Positions 9,462 to 18,719 of a stretch of 64,000 bases of DNA are shown here, in pieces (the stretch's first letter is position 1; the number at the start of each line of letters is the position of its first letter). Below the pieces are notes generated by a model. It was not told the origin of the DNA and did no database searches. It saw nothing but the letters and a program-made list of their open reading frames with translations. The stretch is from SM23-73-3 sp964580215. GTDB lineage: Bacteria > Zixibacteria > MSB-5A5 > SM1-73. The position numbers were made by a program, and so were the translations under genes. The stretch is taken from the NCBI GenBank assembly GCA_964580215.1, contig CAZOJT010000006.1:40437-104436 (forward strand), given 5' to 3'.

Positions 9462-9604
9462 GACTATTCTCCTTAGACTTAAGTTTTTCGTGTCTTTTAT
9501 TATAACGATAATTTCCCTTGGTGTCAATCCTTTATCGATAAGGAGAAGCCATTCTCATCGCCAAGATATAGCTGAATAATGTTCAATCAGAGTGGTGAGG
9601 CAAA

Positions 9605-10015
9605 CTCAGTTGGCAGGTCGGATATGTCCTCCCGCCAATGGCGGGATTATCCGACTTTTTTTGTTTTTGTCCGAAACCCCCGCCAGAGGCGGGGGGATTT
9701 CGGACCTATAAATGTAGCGTCCAAGTTTATCCTGAGGCAAACAAAGAGAGTCAAGCTTCCCGTTGGTGTTCTTCACCAACCGGGATAACTGTTGCGGTTG
9801 GTCAATCACCAGGATCCCGCCAGAGGCGGGAGAAGACCAACCACACGCAACGTTCTTCTGCTCTTCGCGTTGTTGTTGCGGGGTACCCTTACCCCGCAAC
9901 ATTTCTGATTTCTGGTTCGGGATGACGGAGACCCGTCTGGGAGGGCACTCCGAACCAACGCCGTCGTGGACGTAGGCCCGAAATGTCCCGCCAGAGGCGG
10001 GGACTTTCGGACAAT
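9605..10015. repeat. Clustered palindromic repeats
   Basis: Non-coding stretch with several hairpin repeats: GTCGGATATGTCC..TATCCGAC around a CCCGCCAATGGCGGG core (about 9616-9656), GTCCGAAA..TTTCGGAC around CCCGCCAGAGGCGGG (about 9669-9705), and a similar one at 9977-10013. Short frames on both strands here consist only of repeat sequence. Confidence 0.65.
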
Positions 10016-10230
10016 TACTAAGGAGAGCATATAATTGTTTACATCCCCCCTAAAGAAATGGGGGGATTTGAAACTTGGAAAATCCCCCTAAATCCCCCTT
10101 TGCTAAAGGGGGATGCGTATGCATTCATACGAATTTCAAGTCAAGCCAAAAACAGGTGTGGGAGAAAAAATCAATGCGAAGCATTCATACGAATAATAAG
10201 ATGTAAACTGTTTCCTGCTCCTCTTAGTAA
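10016..10230 (+). repeat. MITE-like element, copy 1
   Basis: About 215 bp bounded by imperfect inverted repeats: ACTAAGGAGAGC..GTTTACATC on the left, and the complement of ACTAAGAGGAGC..GTTTACATC on the right, 22 of 29 positions matching. The interior (TCAAGTCAAGCC..ACAGGTGTGGGAGAAAAAATCAA) is found again, inverted, at 45793-46006. No coding capacity. It carries two tiny CATACGA-type palindromes at 10114-10133 and 10175-10193. Confidence 0.7.
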
Positions 10231-10253
10231 CCACTGTTTTGTTAGGCGGGATA

Positions 10254-10293
10254 TGCGTATGCTCGTATGAGTGCATACGCACATTCATACGAA
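10254..10293. repeat. Doubly nested CATACGA palindrome
   Basis: Forty bases made of one 20-bp unit inserted in another: TGCGTATG, then CTCGTATGAGTGCATACGCA, then CATTCATACGAA. Removing the inner unit leaves exactly TGCGTATGCATTCATACGAA, the form seen alone at 10114 and 56935. Confidence 0.8.
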
Positions 10294-10391
10294 AATTCCC
10301 ACCCCCTATACAAGAACGGCTTATCAATCACAGGGGAGGGCATTCAGCCCTCCCCTGATAGAACTTAATTGGAATCACAGAGGTAGGTTAC

Positions 10392-11648
10392 TTACGTTCC
10401 CAATTCCCAGGCGGCAAGATATTTTTTTTGTTCCGGGGTGAGACGGTCGATTTTAACACCCAAGGCTTTCAGTTTCAGGCGGGCAATTTCAGAGTCAATT
10501 CTTTCGGGAACTGCATACACTTTGTTTTCTAATTTGGTGCCGTGACGCACAAGATATTCTGCAGATAGAGCCTGATTGGCAAAGGACATATCCATCACGC
10601 AGGCGGGATGTCCTTCTGCGGCGGAAAGATTCACCAGCCGTCCCTCAGCCAAGAGATTTATTCTTCTGCCGTTGGGCAGGGTATACTCGGTCACAAACTC
10701 CCTTATCTGTCTTTTTCTCTTTGCCATCTTCTCTAAACTGGGAATATCAATTTCCACATTGAAATGTCCGGAATTGCACACCACCGCATTGTCCTTCATC
10801 ACCCGGAAATGTTCTTTCCGGATGACATTTATGTCTCCGGTTAAGGTGCAAAAGACATCTCCAACTCTGGCCGCTTCTGCCATGGGCATCACCCGGAAGC
10901 CATCCATCACCACCTCAATAGCCTTCAGGGGGTCCACTTCGGTGACGATGACATCCGCCCCCATTCCTTTAGCCCTGGTGGCGAATCCACGACCACACCA
11001 ACCGTATCCTGCCACCACCACCTTTGATCCGGCTAAAAGGAAGTTGGTGGCGCGCAAGATGCCATCTATGGTGGATTGACCCGTGCCATAACGATTATCA
11101 AAGAAGTGCTTGGTCTTGGAATCATTCACCGATATCAATGGATACTCAAGCACTCCATGTTTTTCCATGCTTCTTAACCGAACCACTCCGGTGGTGGTCT
11201 CCTCGGTTCCACCCATCACACCCGAAAGCAGTTTTTTTCGTTTGGAGTGCAGAGTTGAAACCAAATCTGCTCCGTCGTCCATGGTTATATCCGGCTCAAT
11301 TCCCAGAGCACTGAGTATGTGCTGGTAATACACTTTGTTGCTTTCTCCCTTGATAGAGAAAACCGGTATGCCAAAATCGGAAACTAAAGAGGAGGCTACA
11401 TCGTCCTGGGTGGATAAAGGATTGGAGGCGCACAAAGCCACCTTGGCACCACCTGCCACCAAAGTGTGCATCAGATTAGCAGTCTCCGTGGTTACATGAA
11501 GACAGGCAGAGATTTTTACACCTTTGAGCGGTCTTTCCTTTTTGAATCTATCCCGGATCAGTCTCAAAACCGGCATATTTCTTTCCGCCCATTCTATTCT
11601 TAATCTGCCTTGTTTGGCTAATTTTAAATCTTTGATATCGTGTTTCAT
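10392..11648 (-). CDS. ahcY: Adenosylhomocysteinase
   Basis: Splits S-adenosylhomocysteine into adenosine and homocysteine, clearing the product of methyltransferases. At 418 aa it has the length of the shorter prokaryotic form. Visible features: the substrate-domain runs HVTTETANLMHTLVAGGA and ASNPLSTQDDVA, the NAD-binding GYGWCGRGFA in its Rossmann domain, GHFNVEID, and the C-terminal lid. ATG start with AAGGAGAAAAGCC upstream. It lies downstream of metK on the same strand, so the SAM cycle is encoded together. The 5-prime end is echoed at 11861-11893 (see the decayed duplication). Confidence 0.96.
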   Translation of the reverse strand: MKHDIKDLKLAKQGRLRIEWAERNMPVLRLIRDRFKKERPLKGVKISACLHVTTETANLMHTLVAGGAKVALCASNPLSTQDDVASSLVSDFGIPVFSIKGESNKVYYQHILSALGIEPDITMDDGADLVSTLHSKRKKLLSGVMGGTEETTTGVVRLRSMEKHGVLEYPLISVNDSKTKHFFDNRYGTGQSTIDGILRATNFLLAGSKVVVAGYGWCGRGFATRAKGMGADVIVTEVDPLKAIEVVMDGFRVMPMAEAARVGDVFCTLTGDINVIRKEHFRVMKDNAVVCNSGHFNVEIDIPSLEKMAKRKRQIREFVTEYTLPNGRRINLLAEGRLVNLSAAEGHPACVMDMSFANQALSAEYLVRHGTKLENKVYAVPERIDSEIARLKLKALGVKIDRLTPEQKKYLAAWELGT

Positions 11649-11729
11649 GGCTTTTCTCCTTATCTATTGCCGTCCGCTGTTGGGGCGGGGGTTCAACCCC
11701 CGCCCCAACAGGTAGAAGACTTTTCACCT

Positions 11730-11893
11730 TTAAGCATCTCTTTTTAAATCTTCGGACTTATTTCGTGCCCGCCAGGTTCGTATGAATGCATACGCATCCC
11801 CTGACTTGGCGGAAAAACAAGCAGTTACCTGTCGGGTCTGGGGACCCGACAGGCACAAATATCTTTGATATCATATTTCATGGTTTTTCTCCT
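11730..11893 (-). pseudogene. Scar of a decayed metK-ahcY duplication
   Basis: Two gene-end echoes lie between metK and ahcY. At 11861-11893 is a second ahcY start: AAGGAGAAAAACC, ATG, then codons for MKYDIKD (real gene: MKHDIKD). It breaks off at a repeat. At 11730-11759 is a second metK end encoding KSEDLKRDA-stop (real gene: KAEDLKRDV-stop). The order metK, ahcY-start echo, metK-end echo, ahcY is what a tandem metK-ahcY duplication would leave after deletion of its middle. The differences are largely silent or conservative, so the copies diverged while still coding. Confidence 0.65.
11768..11852. repeat. Double-hairpin repeat with inserted CATACGA palindrome
   Basis: Two hairpins side by side: a CCGCCAGG / TTGGCGG arm pair and CTGTCGGGT / ACCCGACAG. 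The same pair recurs near 21860, 24371 and 62487. In this copy the first hairpin loop is split by TTCGTATGAATGCATACGCA at 11777-11796, a nested insertion. It occupies the junction of the decayed metK-ahcY duplication. Confidence 0.65.
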
Positions 11894-12269
11894 TTTTTAG
11901 CTCCTCTTTATCTTTATATGAAGCGACCCCCTCACCCTATCCCTGCGAAGCATTCATACGAATCTCCCCCAAGGGGAGAGGGGAATTTATGTGATGATGA
12001 TAGCTTTTTTCATCTTCTGGTTCCCTCTCCCCTCTGAGAGTGTGTCATAATGTCATTCTGAGGCGTTAGCCGAAGAATCTCGATTTTGCAACTTATTGTA
12101 ACTACGAGATTCTTCGCTTCGCTCAGAATGACAGAAGCAGGTTTTTGAGAATTGTGACACAGTCTGTCTGGGGAGAGGGGATTCGTATGAATGCATACGC
12201 AAGGGTGAGGGGCAATCAACTATAATTAACAAATTTTGGTGCGTTTGTATTAGTTGGGTTTTTCCAATT
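11894..12269. repeat. Repeat-filled spacer downstream of metK
   Basis: Holds CCCCTCACCCTA..CTCCCC and TCATTCTGAGG..GAAGAATCTCG repeats. Single CATACGA-family units interrupt this otherwise standard repeat text at 11944-11962 (form TGCGAAGCATTCATACGAA) and 12182-12201 (TTCGTATGAATGCATACGCA). No gene seen. Confidence 0.65.
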
Positions 12270-13433
12270 TCAAACATCTCTTTTCAAATCTTCGGCTTTA
12301 TCGGTTATCTCCCAGGTGAACTCCGGCTCGGTTCTGCCGAAGTGACCGTAGACGGAAGTCTGTTTAAAGATGGGTCTTCTCAGGTTTAGCGATTCCATGA
12401 TTCCAGCAGGAGTAAGCTGAAAATGCTTTCTGATCATCTCCTGAAGTCTCAGGTGAGGAATTTTTAACGTTCCGTAGCTGTTTATCATGATGGAGACCGG
12501 ATCAGCCACCCCGATAACATAGGCTAACTGAATCATCAATTTGTCTGCCAGCCCTGCGGCTACGATGTTTTTCGCAATATAGCGGGCGGCATAGGTGGCG
12601 GAGCGATCCACCTTGGTGGGATCCTTCCCGGAAAATGCTCCACCCCCATGGGGTACCGTGCCACCATAGGCATCCACAATGATCTTCCTGCCGGTCATCC
12701 CGGTATCGGACTGAGGCCCGCCGATTATGAATTTTCCCGTTGCGTTAACAAAATACTTTGTCCTCTCATCGATAAGTTCCTTTCCGATGACAGGCTTCAC
12801 CACATTCTTTATTATCTCTTCTCGTGCTTTCTGGGTAATCATCTTTCCGGTGGGGTCCAAAATCTCTTCGGTATGCTGGCATGCTAAGATCACCGTGTCC
12901 ACCCTTTTGGGTATGCCATCCTCGTATTCCACCGTGACCTGAGATTTCCCATCCGGCCCCAGATAGGGAAGGATATTTTTCTTTCTCACCTCAGCCAGTC
13001 TCCGACAGAGCTTATGAGCCAGCATAATGGGTAGGGGCATAAGCTCAGGAGTCTCCCGGCAGGCATATCCGATCATCAGCCCCTGGTCTCCTGCTCCACC
13101 TGCATCCACGCCCTGGGCAATGTCTGGAGATTGATGGCCGATGGCATTTAAAATGGCACAACCCTCGGCACTGAATCCAAATTTAGCGTTGGTATACCCA
13201 ATATCTTTTACCAGTTTCCGCACCAGTCGGGGAAGGTCAACATAACCCTTGGTGGTTATCTCTCCTCCCACGATGACCAGACCCACGGTGACGAAGGCTT
13301 CACATGCCACCCTAGACAAGGGATCCTGCCTGAGCAAGTCGTCTAAGACCGCATCGGAGAGCTGATCGCACATCTTGTCTGGATGTCCCTCTGTCACTGA
13401 CTCAGAGGTGTAGAAGTATTTTTTTGCAGACAT
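12270..13433 (-). CDS. metK: S-adenosylmethionine synthetase
   Basis: Makes SAM from methionine and ATP. At 387 aa it has normal length. Signatures: SVTEGHPDKMCDQLSDAVLD at the N-terminus (ATP/metal site), GAGDQGLMIGYA (hexapeptide motif), and GGGAFSGKDPTKVDRS (P-loop-like motif). ATG start with an AAAGGAGC ribosome site. Followed on the same strand by ahcY, so SAM use and recycling are linked. No SAM riboswitch was recognised in the 260 nt upstream. Confidence 0.97.
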   Translation of the reverse strand: MSAKKYFYTSESVTEGHPDKMCDQLSDAVLDDLLRQDPLSRVACEAFVTVGLVIVGGEITTKGYVDLPRLVRKLVKDIGYTNAKFGFSAEGCAILNAIGHQSPDIAQGVDAGGAGDQGLMIGYACRETPELMPLPIMLAHKLCRRLAEVRKKNILPYLGPDGKSQVTVEYEDGIPKRVDTVILACQHTEEILDPTGKMITQKAREEIIKNVVKPVIGKELIDERTKYFVNATGKFIIGGPQSDTGMTGRKIIVDAYGGTVPHGGGAFSGKDPTKVDRSATYAARYIAKNIVAAGLADKLMIQLAYVIGVADPVSIMINSYGTLKIPHLRLQEMIRKHFQLTPAGIMESLNLRRPIFKQTSVYGHFGRTEPEFTWEITDKAEDLKRDV

Positions 13434-13693
13434 TTTAGCTCCTTTTCGTCAAACCTAGTAAACCGATAGTGATTTGAAATCTTCCAGGACTAATTCTTAT
13501 AAAATCTTTTGTTTGTGGTTGGCGAGACTCGTAACGAAGCCCGACTTCCCAAGTTGGATGCTTGAAATTCTTCATCTGCTTCATCTGTTGGGAATTTTCC
13601 AGCTTCAAGCTTCGAAACGAGTTTCATTACCGTTAAACGAGCTTCGATAGACTATTGTTCATTCAAGATGAATCCATTTCAATAGAAGATGGA

Positions 13694-14671
13694 TCAGGTT
13701 AAATTGATCTCAGACGAATCTCCCACATTGAGGCGATGGAAATTTCCTTTAATCTGAGCACAACTTCCTATCAACGAGGACTCCAAACTCGAGCTTTCCA
13801 CGCAAGCTTGTTCTCCAATTATCGAATTCCTTATGATGGAATTCTTGAGGATAGCTTTGTCCGCTATGGACACATTTGGCCCCAGAATACAGTTTTCAAC
13901 CTGAGCCGATTTCGACACAAACACAGGGGGGATTAGGATCGAGGTCTTAAGCTTCCTTTGAGGCTTCATCTTTTGCAGAAGTCGTCTGTTGGTCTCAAGC
14001 AGAGTCTCCGGCTTTCCGCAATCATACCATCCCGTTATGTCGAAGGTTTCAAACTTCACTCCCCGGTCGATCATCAATTGCAGGGCATCGGTTAGCTGAT
14101 ATTCGCCTTTGGTGATTATTTTTTTTGCGATTGTCTGGCTTAAGCTTTCCTTGAGCAAGCCGGTGCTTTTGAAGTAATACACCCCCACCGCAGCTAAATT
14201 GGTGCTGGGCACCTCCGGCTTCTCGATCAGCCTTTTGACAAACCTCCCTTTCATCTCCACAATGCCGAAACGCCGTGGATCTGCCACCTTTTTTACACCT
14301 AAAGCATCATATTTCCCACCAATCACCGGAAGAAGATCTGCTTCGAAAATCGTGTCTCCCAAAATCACCAACACCGGCTCATCATCCTTCATCTCCGAAG
14401 AAGCCATGTTGATGGCATATCCTAATCCCTTAAGTTCCCTCTGTTCTATAAATTTGCATTTGAACTCATAATTTTTCTTAACGTATTCCACAATCTGATC
14501 GCCCAGAAAACCGACTATTAGCACCACCTGGTTGATCTTTAGCCGTTTAACGATATCCAGTATATGTCCTAAAATCGGCTTTCCGGCTACATGAAGAAGA
14601 ACTTTGGGAACGGAGTAGGTATGAGGTCTGAGTCTGGTCCCGATTCCCGCTACTGGAATTATCACCTTCAT
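13694..14671 (-). CDS. Sugar-phosphate nucleotidyltransferase
   Basis: Transfers an NMP to a sugar-1-phosphate to give an NDP-sugar for envelope polymers (325 aa). The N-terminal Rossmann-like domain starts with the nucleotide loop VAGIGTRLRPHTYSVPK and has the metal aspartate in VILGDTIFE, plus the sugar-binding EKPEVPSTN. The C-terminal third has left-handed beta-helix hexapeptides (FVSKSAQVENCILGPNVSI, then NSIIRNSIIGEQA). It is close to glucose-1-phosphate thymidylyltransferase-like proteins, but which base and sugar it uses cannot be read from sequence. ATG start; stands alone. Confidence 0.83.
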   Translation of the reverse strand: MKVIIPVAGIGTRLRPHTYSVPKVLLHVAGKPILGHILDIVKRLKINQVVLIVGFLGDQIVEYVKKNYEFKCKFIEQRELKGLGYAINMASSEMKDDEPVLVILGDTIFEADLLPVIGGKYDALGVKKVADPRRFGIVEMKGRFVKRLIEKPEVPSTNLAAVGVYYFKSTGLLKESLSQTIAKKIITKGEYQLTDALQLMIDRGVKFETFDITGWYDCGKPETLLETNRRLLQKMKPQRKLKTSILIPPVFVSKSAQVENCILGPNVSIADKAILKNSIIRNSIIGEQACVESSSLESSLIGSCAQIKGNFHRLNVGDSSEINLT

Positions 14672-15240
14672 ATTGATTTTTTTCCTTTACGCCAAAAAGT
14701 TGATCAGATCAAGAAAAGCAATTTAAAGTTTTTCCTACAATTGTCAACTTTTATTTTCAGGTTTGGAAATAAACCAGTAGGAGGTATCACCAGGGCTTGT
14801 CGAAAAACCACAAAAAGATCCTTTATGTCATTCTGTCCGAATTTGGATCCACAGGAAACGAAGTGAAGAATCTAATAAATTCAACATGTTACAAATGCGT
14901 ATGCACTCATACGAGTTTGAGATTCTTCCTCCCGCCTTTGGCGGGGGTCAGAATGACATTTTTCAACAGGCTCGACACTTATCCATTATCTTAGATGAAA
15001 AAGAGTTTTTAAAAAAGGGTGTGATTTGTGTTTGATATCTACATAGAATTAAAATTCCTTGCCTTTTCGTTTCAGCTTCTTATATTTTATCCGAACCGCT
15101 CGATCAGATGCGAAACTCTGGGTATGATCGACCACTTCATTCATGACCTGCTATTTTTTGATCCTTCTTTAAGTATTTTGAAACCGGATGTGGTGAAATG
15201 CGTAACAAATAAGGGAAGTTATGTTTAAAATGGAGGAACC
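14672..15240. repeat. Spacer with TCATTCTG repeat and two tiny insertions
   Basis: A TGTCATTCTG..GAAGAATCT repeat unit is interrupted at 14836-14856 by a 21-bp element with a GGATCC centre. Its partner half is interrupted at 14896-14915 by TGCGTATGCACTCATACGAG and near 14929 by a CCCGCCTTTGGCGGG core. The rest (14960-15240) holds only a weak 66-codon frame. Confidence 0.65.
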
Positions 15241-16386
15241 ATGTTAGGATTTAGCAAAGCTGAGATCTTTATATTTATCCTCACTATGATTCTTGTGCTT
15301 TTGATCTTCGACTCTTCTTTTGGAACGGAATTTAAGGCGGCGGATAATTTCTTCTTTCCAGATACTGCTATTATCTATGATGATCTGGTTATCACCGGAG
15401 GAAATATCAAGCTGGATGGCATAGTTGAGGGGGACTTAATCTCTGCCTGCCGATCTTTAGTTCAAAGCGGGCTAATCCTGGGAAGCTTGAATGCCGGGGC
15501 ACAGAATTTGGACATTTTAGGAGAGGTTAAGGGAAGCGTAAGAGGATTTGCTCAGAACATCAATGTAAATGGAAAACTGGACCGAAACCTGATCGCTTTC
15601 GGCTATATGTTAGATGTGAAACCCGACGCCGAAATCGGGAAGGATGTCACAGCCTTCTGTGGAAAGATGACTCTGCATGGCAAATTGGGAGGCAGTCTAA
15701 AAGGGTCTATGGGCGAACTGGTTATCTCCGGAGTAGTAAATGGAGACGTCTCGGTCAAAGCAGAAAAGATCACCCTCATGCCCACCGCCAGAATCCTCGG
15801 AGATTTCAAATACAAAAGCGAAAAAGAAGCTGAGATAGAATCGGGAGCACAAGTCTCAGGGGAAACCGTCTGGATCGAATTGAAAGTTGAAAAAGATAAA
15901 AAACCCAAAAGCATATTTACAGGAAAATCTCTTATCACCGAGATGCTTTTCCTTCTGGCTCTGATGGTCACCGGAATTGTGTTGACGCTCATCTTCAAGA
16001 AGAATTTACATCAAGCCAAGCAGGCGGTTGGAGACTCATTCTTGAAAAGCTTGGGTTTGGGTTTTGTGTTCATGGTTTGCATACCCATTGCCATCCTCAT
16101 CTTGATGGTGACCGTAATCGGCATACCTATTGCAATTATTGCCCTTTTTGCTTACGCCATCTTGATCTACATAGCCAAAATCCCGGTGGCAACCTTTGTA
16201 GGAGAGAAAATCATAAAGGCTTTAGGAAAACAGGGAGAGCCTTCACTTATCTGGTCTATGCTTTTAGGACTGGTAGTTTTAATCCTTCTTTTGAACATCC
16301 CCTATCTGGAGTGGCCCATTTATTTTGTTGTCCTCTTCACCGGTTTCGGCGCCATATTGAACTCTCAGAGACGATCAGCCAGCTAG
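15241..16386 (+). CDS. Bactofilin-like membrane protein
   Basis: Envelope protein of 381 aa. Residues 1-28 form a signal or anchor. Residues about 45-220 are short beta-helix repeats of the bactofilin/polymer-forming type (ITGGNIKLDGIVEGDL, LISGVVNGDVSVKAE). The C-terminal 150 residues hold four to five membrane helices (ITEMLFLLALMVTGIVLTLIF; FVFMVCIPIAILILMVTVIG; a VAT..GEKI segment; LIWSMLLGLVVLILLL). This beta-helix plus membrane architecture is common in uncultured bacteria and may organise envelope or polysaccharide export; the role is unknown. ATG with GGAGG 6 nt upstream. Its 3-prime end is echoed 300 nt downstream. Confidence 0.75.
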   Translation: MLGFSKAEIFIFILTMILVLLIFDSSFGTEFKAADNFFFPDTAIIYDDLVITGGNIKLDGIVEGDLISACRSLVQSGLILGSLNAGAQNLDILGEVKGSVRGFAQNINVNGKLDRNLIAFGYMLDVKPDAEIGKDVTAFCGKMTLHGKLGGSLKGSMGELVISGVVNGDVSVKAEKITLMPTARILGDFKYKSEKEAEIESGAQVSGETVWIELKVEKDKKPKSIFTGKSLITEMLFLLALMVTGIVLTLIFKKNLHQAKQAVGDSFLKSLGLGFVFMVCIPIAILILMVTVIGIPIAIIALFAYAILIYIAKIPVATFVGEKIIKALGKQGEPSLIWSMLLGLVVLILLLNIPYLEWPIYFVVLFTGFGAILNSQRRSAS

Positions 16387-17040
16387 ACTTGGATATTAGA
16401 ACTTTTGGACGAAAAGCTTCGCACACCCTTCAACTACGTTCAGGGTAAACAGAGTTGCGACGTTACAGGTTCGTTTCGGAGGGAACGTGTAGGGGCGAAC
16501 CTTTAGGTTCGCCCAGATGTGGGTGGAGCTAATGGTAATCAACTAATTATTGGTGACAATTCGAGATAGTACAATGGCTTTTGTGAGCTTTGAAGAGGGA
16601 CTGTAGGGGCGATGCTCCGCCATCGCCCAAAGGTTCGGGCGGACGCAGAGGTCCGCCCCTACCAATTCTTCACCGGCTTCGGCGCCATATTGCTTTCTCA
16701 GAGACGAACATCCAGTTAGGTTTTTAGGAAACGCATCGGTATTGGTTTCTTTCTCGACACAAGATGGACAGCCATAAGGTATGAACCATATGGTTTCTAC
16801 CAAGGGCTGTCTGTATACAAACTAACGTGTAGGGGTGAACCTTCAGGTTCATCCGAATAAGGCGGAGCATGAAGCACCCGAGCTTTTCCCGGACGAAGGG
16901 ACGACGCGTCGCACACGGAGCTGCGACGCTACAGGGTAGGGTTAGTTCTTGTATGAAGGTGACATAGAAATGTAGCGTCCGAGCTTGTCTCGGACGTAAA
17001 AAGATGGGTGGAGCTGAAGCCCCAACCTTACATTTTACAT
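16387..17040. repeat. Spacer of GTAGGGGCGAACC-type repeats
   Basis: Between the bactofilin-like gene and dinB the sequence is made of GTAGGGGCGAACCTTTAGGT-type hairpin repeats (about 16488-16514, 16600-16665, 16830-16858), a GGTATGAACCATATGG unit near 16777, and the 16666-16719 gene-end echo. Nothing else coding was seen. Confidence 0.6.
16666..16719 (+). pseudogene. Echo of the bactofilin-like gene 3-prime end
   Basis: About 54 bases repeat, at roughly 85% identity, the last codons of the preceding gene: FTGFGAILLSQRRTSS-stop against FTGFGAILNSQRRSAS-stop. Changes include silent ones (GGT to GGC). Most likely the last trace of a tandem paralogue whose body has been lost to repeats. Confidence 0.65.
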
Positions 17041-18246
17041 TTAACTGAAAAGGCAAGCTCCTCCCCATCTAATCGATTCCTCCCCAAATTTATCTCTTAT
17101 TCTGTCCATCACCGAATAAACCTTTTCCCTTTTATCTATATATTCCACCAAAGGAAGGGAAATCTGCAAAGACAGACCATCTTCTGTAAGATGGGACACG
17201 CTCACCCCCAGAAGTCGCACTCTTCTAATTCCTGATTCAACATCGAGCGCAAGCTTCTGAGCCACCCTAAAGATAATGTGCTCAGAGTCAGTAGAGTGGG
17301 GGATGGTTTCTGATTTGGTCAAACTTACAAAGTCTGAATATCTAACCTTCAGGGTGATGGTTCGTCCCACAAACCTCTTCTGTCGGAGTCTTCTCGCCAC
17401 CATGCCACAGAGAGCCAGAAGCACAGAGGATATCTGCTCTGGACCGGTGATATCCTGGGGCAAGGTGCGTTCATATCCCATCGACTTCTCTGGTATGGTC
17501 TGAGAAATCACCCCGCCGTTGGCGGGGTCAATGCCGTTGGCAACAAGATGAAGCCATTCTCCATTCTTCCCGAACTTTCTTTTCAGAATCTCCATCGGAT
17601 AGGAGGCAAGTTCTCCCAGAGTATGGACACCAAGGCTGGAAAGAATTTTTGCGGTCTTATCCCCTATGCCGCATAGCTTGGTCACCTCCAGAGGACTCAA
17701 TATCTCCTTAACTTTATCCTTGGGAATGATGGTTAAGCCATCCGGCTTGTTCAAGGAGGAGGCTAACTTAGCCAAAAGCTTATTGGGGGCAATGCCCACC
17801 GAGCAGGACAATCCAAGTTGCTTTTTGATCTTTTCCTTCAATTTCTCCGCCAGATGAACAGGCGGTCCAAACAGCCTCTCACAACCGGTTATATCCAGAA
17901 AAGCTTCATCTATGGAATAGGGCTCCACCTCCGGGGTAAATTGATAGAAAATCCTCATAACACGGGAGGATATATATTCGTATTTGTCCCCGTATGTTCC
18001 AATAAGGAAGATCGCATGGGGACATAGCCTCCTGGCAGTCACCAAGGGCATTCCCGCTTTTATCCCATATTCTCTGGCGGTATAGGAGGCGGCGGTAACC
18101 ACCCCATGCCGTTTTTGTGGATCTCCTCCTACCACCACCGGTTTCCCCACAAGCCAGGGGCGTTCTTTTTGTTCCACCGAGGCGAAAAAGGCATCCATAT
18201 CCACGTGTAAGATCACCGGTTCTTTTTTCATGAATCCCGTGGACAT
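17041..18246 (-). CDS. dinB: DNA polymerase IV (Y family)
   Basis: Error-prone translesion polymerase, 401 aa. Palm motifs: HVDMDAFFASVEQ (first metal aspartate) and YSIDEAFLDITG (second catalytic acids). The fingers motif CSVGIAPNKLLAKLAS and a helix-hairpin-helix (LCGIGDKTAKILSSLGV) follow. The little-finger domain runs to the C-terminus (GRTITLKVRYSDF). ATG 18246 is chosen because AAGAGG lies just upstream; a TTG at 18282 would add 12 residues. It follows lexA and a small DUF6504-like gene on the same strand, an SOS-regulated neighbourhood. No LexA box was seen directly before it. Confidence 0.94.
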   Translation of the reverse strand: MSTGFMKKEPVILHVDMDAFFASVEQKERPWLVGKPVVVGGDPQKRHGVVTAASYTAREYGIKAGMPLVTARRLCPHAIFLIGTYGDKYEYISSRVMRIFYQFTPEVEPYSIDEAFLDITGCERLFGPPVHLAEKLKEKIKKQLGLSCSVGIAPNKLLAKLASSLNKPDGLTIIPKDKVKEILSPLEVTKLCGIGDKTAKILSSLGVHTLGELASYPMEILKRKFGKNGEWLHLVANGIDPANGGVISQTIPEKSMGYERTLPQDITGPEQISSVLLALCGMVARRLRQKRFVGRTITLKVRYSDFVSLTKSETIPHSTDSEHIIFRVAQKLALDVESGIRRVRLLGVSVSHLTEDGLSLQISLPLVEYIDKREKVYSVMDRIRDKFGEESIRWGGACLFS

Positions 18247-18282
18247 AGCGAATTGCCTCTTGCTTATTAGATTGTCGAACAA

Positions 18283-18470
18283 TTCTCATGATGGTCATTG
18301 CGGGCGAAGCCTCGCCTAAGGTGGGCGAAGCGAAGTAATCTCGCTTCCATATGGCTTAATGAGTTTCTGTCATTAATCCACCTTCGGCGGAAGAGATTGC
18401 TTCGTCGTCCTTATGGACTCCTCGCAATGACATTTCATTGCTGCGGATACAACCCATATGTATCGGATAT
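18283..18470. repeat. GCGAAGC-type repeat between dinB and its upstream gene
   Basis: Non-coding; contains a GGCGAAGCGAAGTAATCTCGC..GAGATTGCTTCGTCG hairpin-like repeat interrupted by a CCTTCGGCGG unit. Confidence 0.5.
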
Positions 18471-18719
18471 TTACTCGACCCATACCTTGCTCAAAAACCA
18501 TTCGGCGGTTCTCTCTTTATAGGTAAGCTGAAAGAATTGGGAATTCTGATCTATAACCGCAAAATGCTTTATCCTGAATTTCCCCTCATTGGTTCTCCAC
18601 CAACCGGTTAGTTTGGCTATTTTTATCACCCTTCCATTCCATCTGAAACGGACGGGGATCATCCTTCCCTTTTCAAATACCACCATCACCTCAACAGGCT
18701 GGTTTATCTCCTGATCCAT
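18471..18719 (-). CDS. DUF6504-like small protein
   Basis: Small 82-aa protein. The pattern VEVMVVFEKGRMIPVRFRW, then GWWRTNEGKFRIKHFAVI and a C-terminal WFLSKVWVE, fits the DUF6504-type proteins often found beside Y-family polymerases and other SOS genes (a short charged core, tryptophans, and a final aromatic WYL-like stretch). No catalytic residues are recognised. It lies between lexA and dinB on the same strand, so damage-inducible expression is likely. ATG start, no strong ribosome site. Family call is by pattern only. Confidence 0.55.
   Translation of the reverse strand: MDQEINQPVEVMVVFEKGRMIPVRFRWNGRVIKIAKLTGWWRTNEGKFRIKHFAVIDQNSQFFQLTYKERTAEWFLSKVWVE

Noticed and set aside
9605..10030. 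Several overlapping 60-95 codon frames on both strands
   Set aside because: Their translations are repeat sequence (PPLAG, PPEAGG patterns) read in different frames; no ribosome sites or family motifs.
13434..13693. SAM riboswitch before metK
   Set aside because: No SAM-I, SAM-II or SAM-III core was recognised on the minus strand of this spacer.
15028..15228. 66-codon plus-strand frame before the bactofilin-like gene
   Set aside because: No ribosome site, no recognisable domain; composition like the surrounding spacer.
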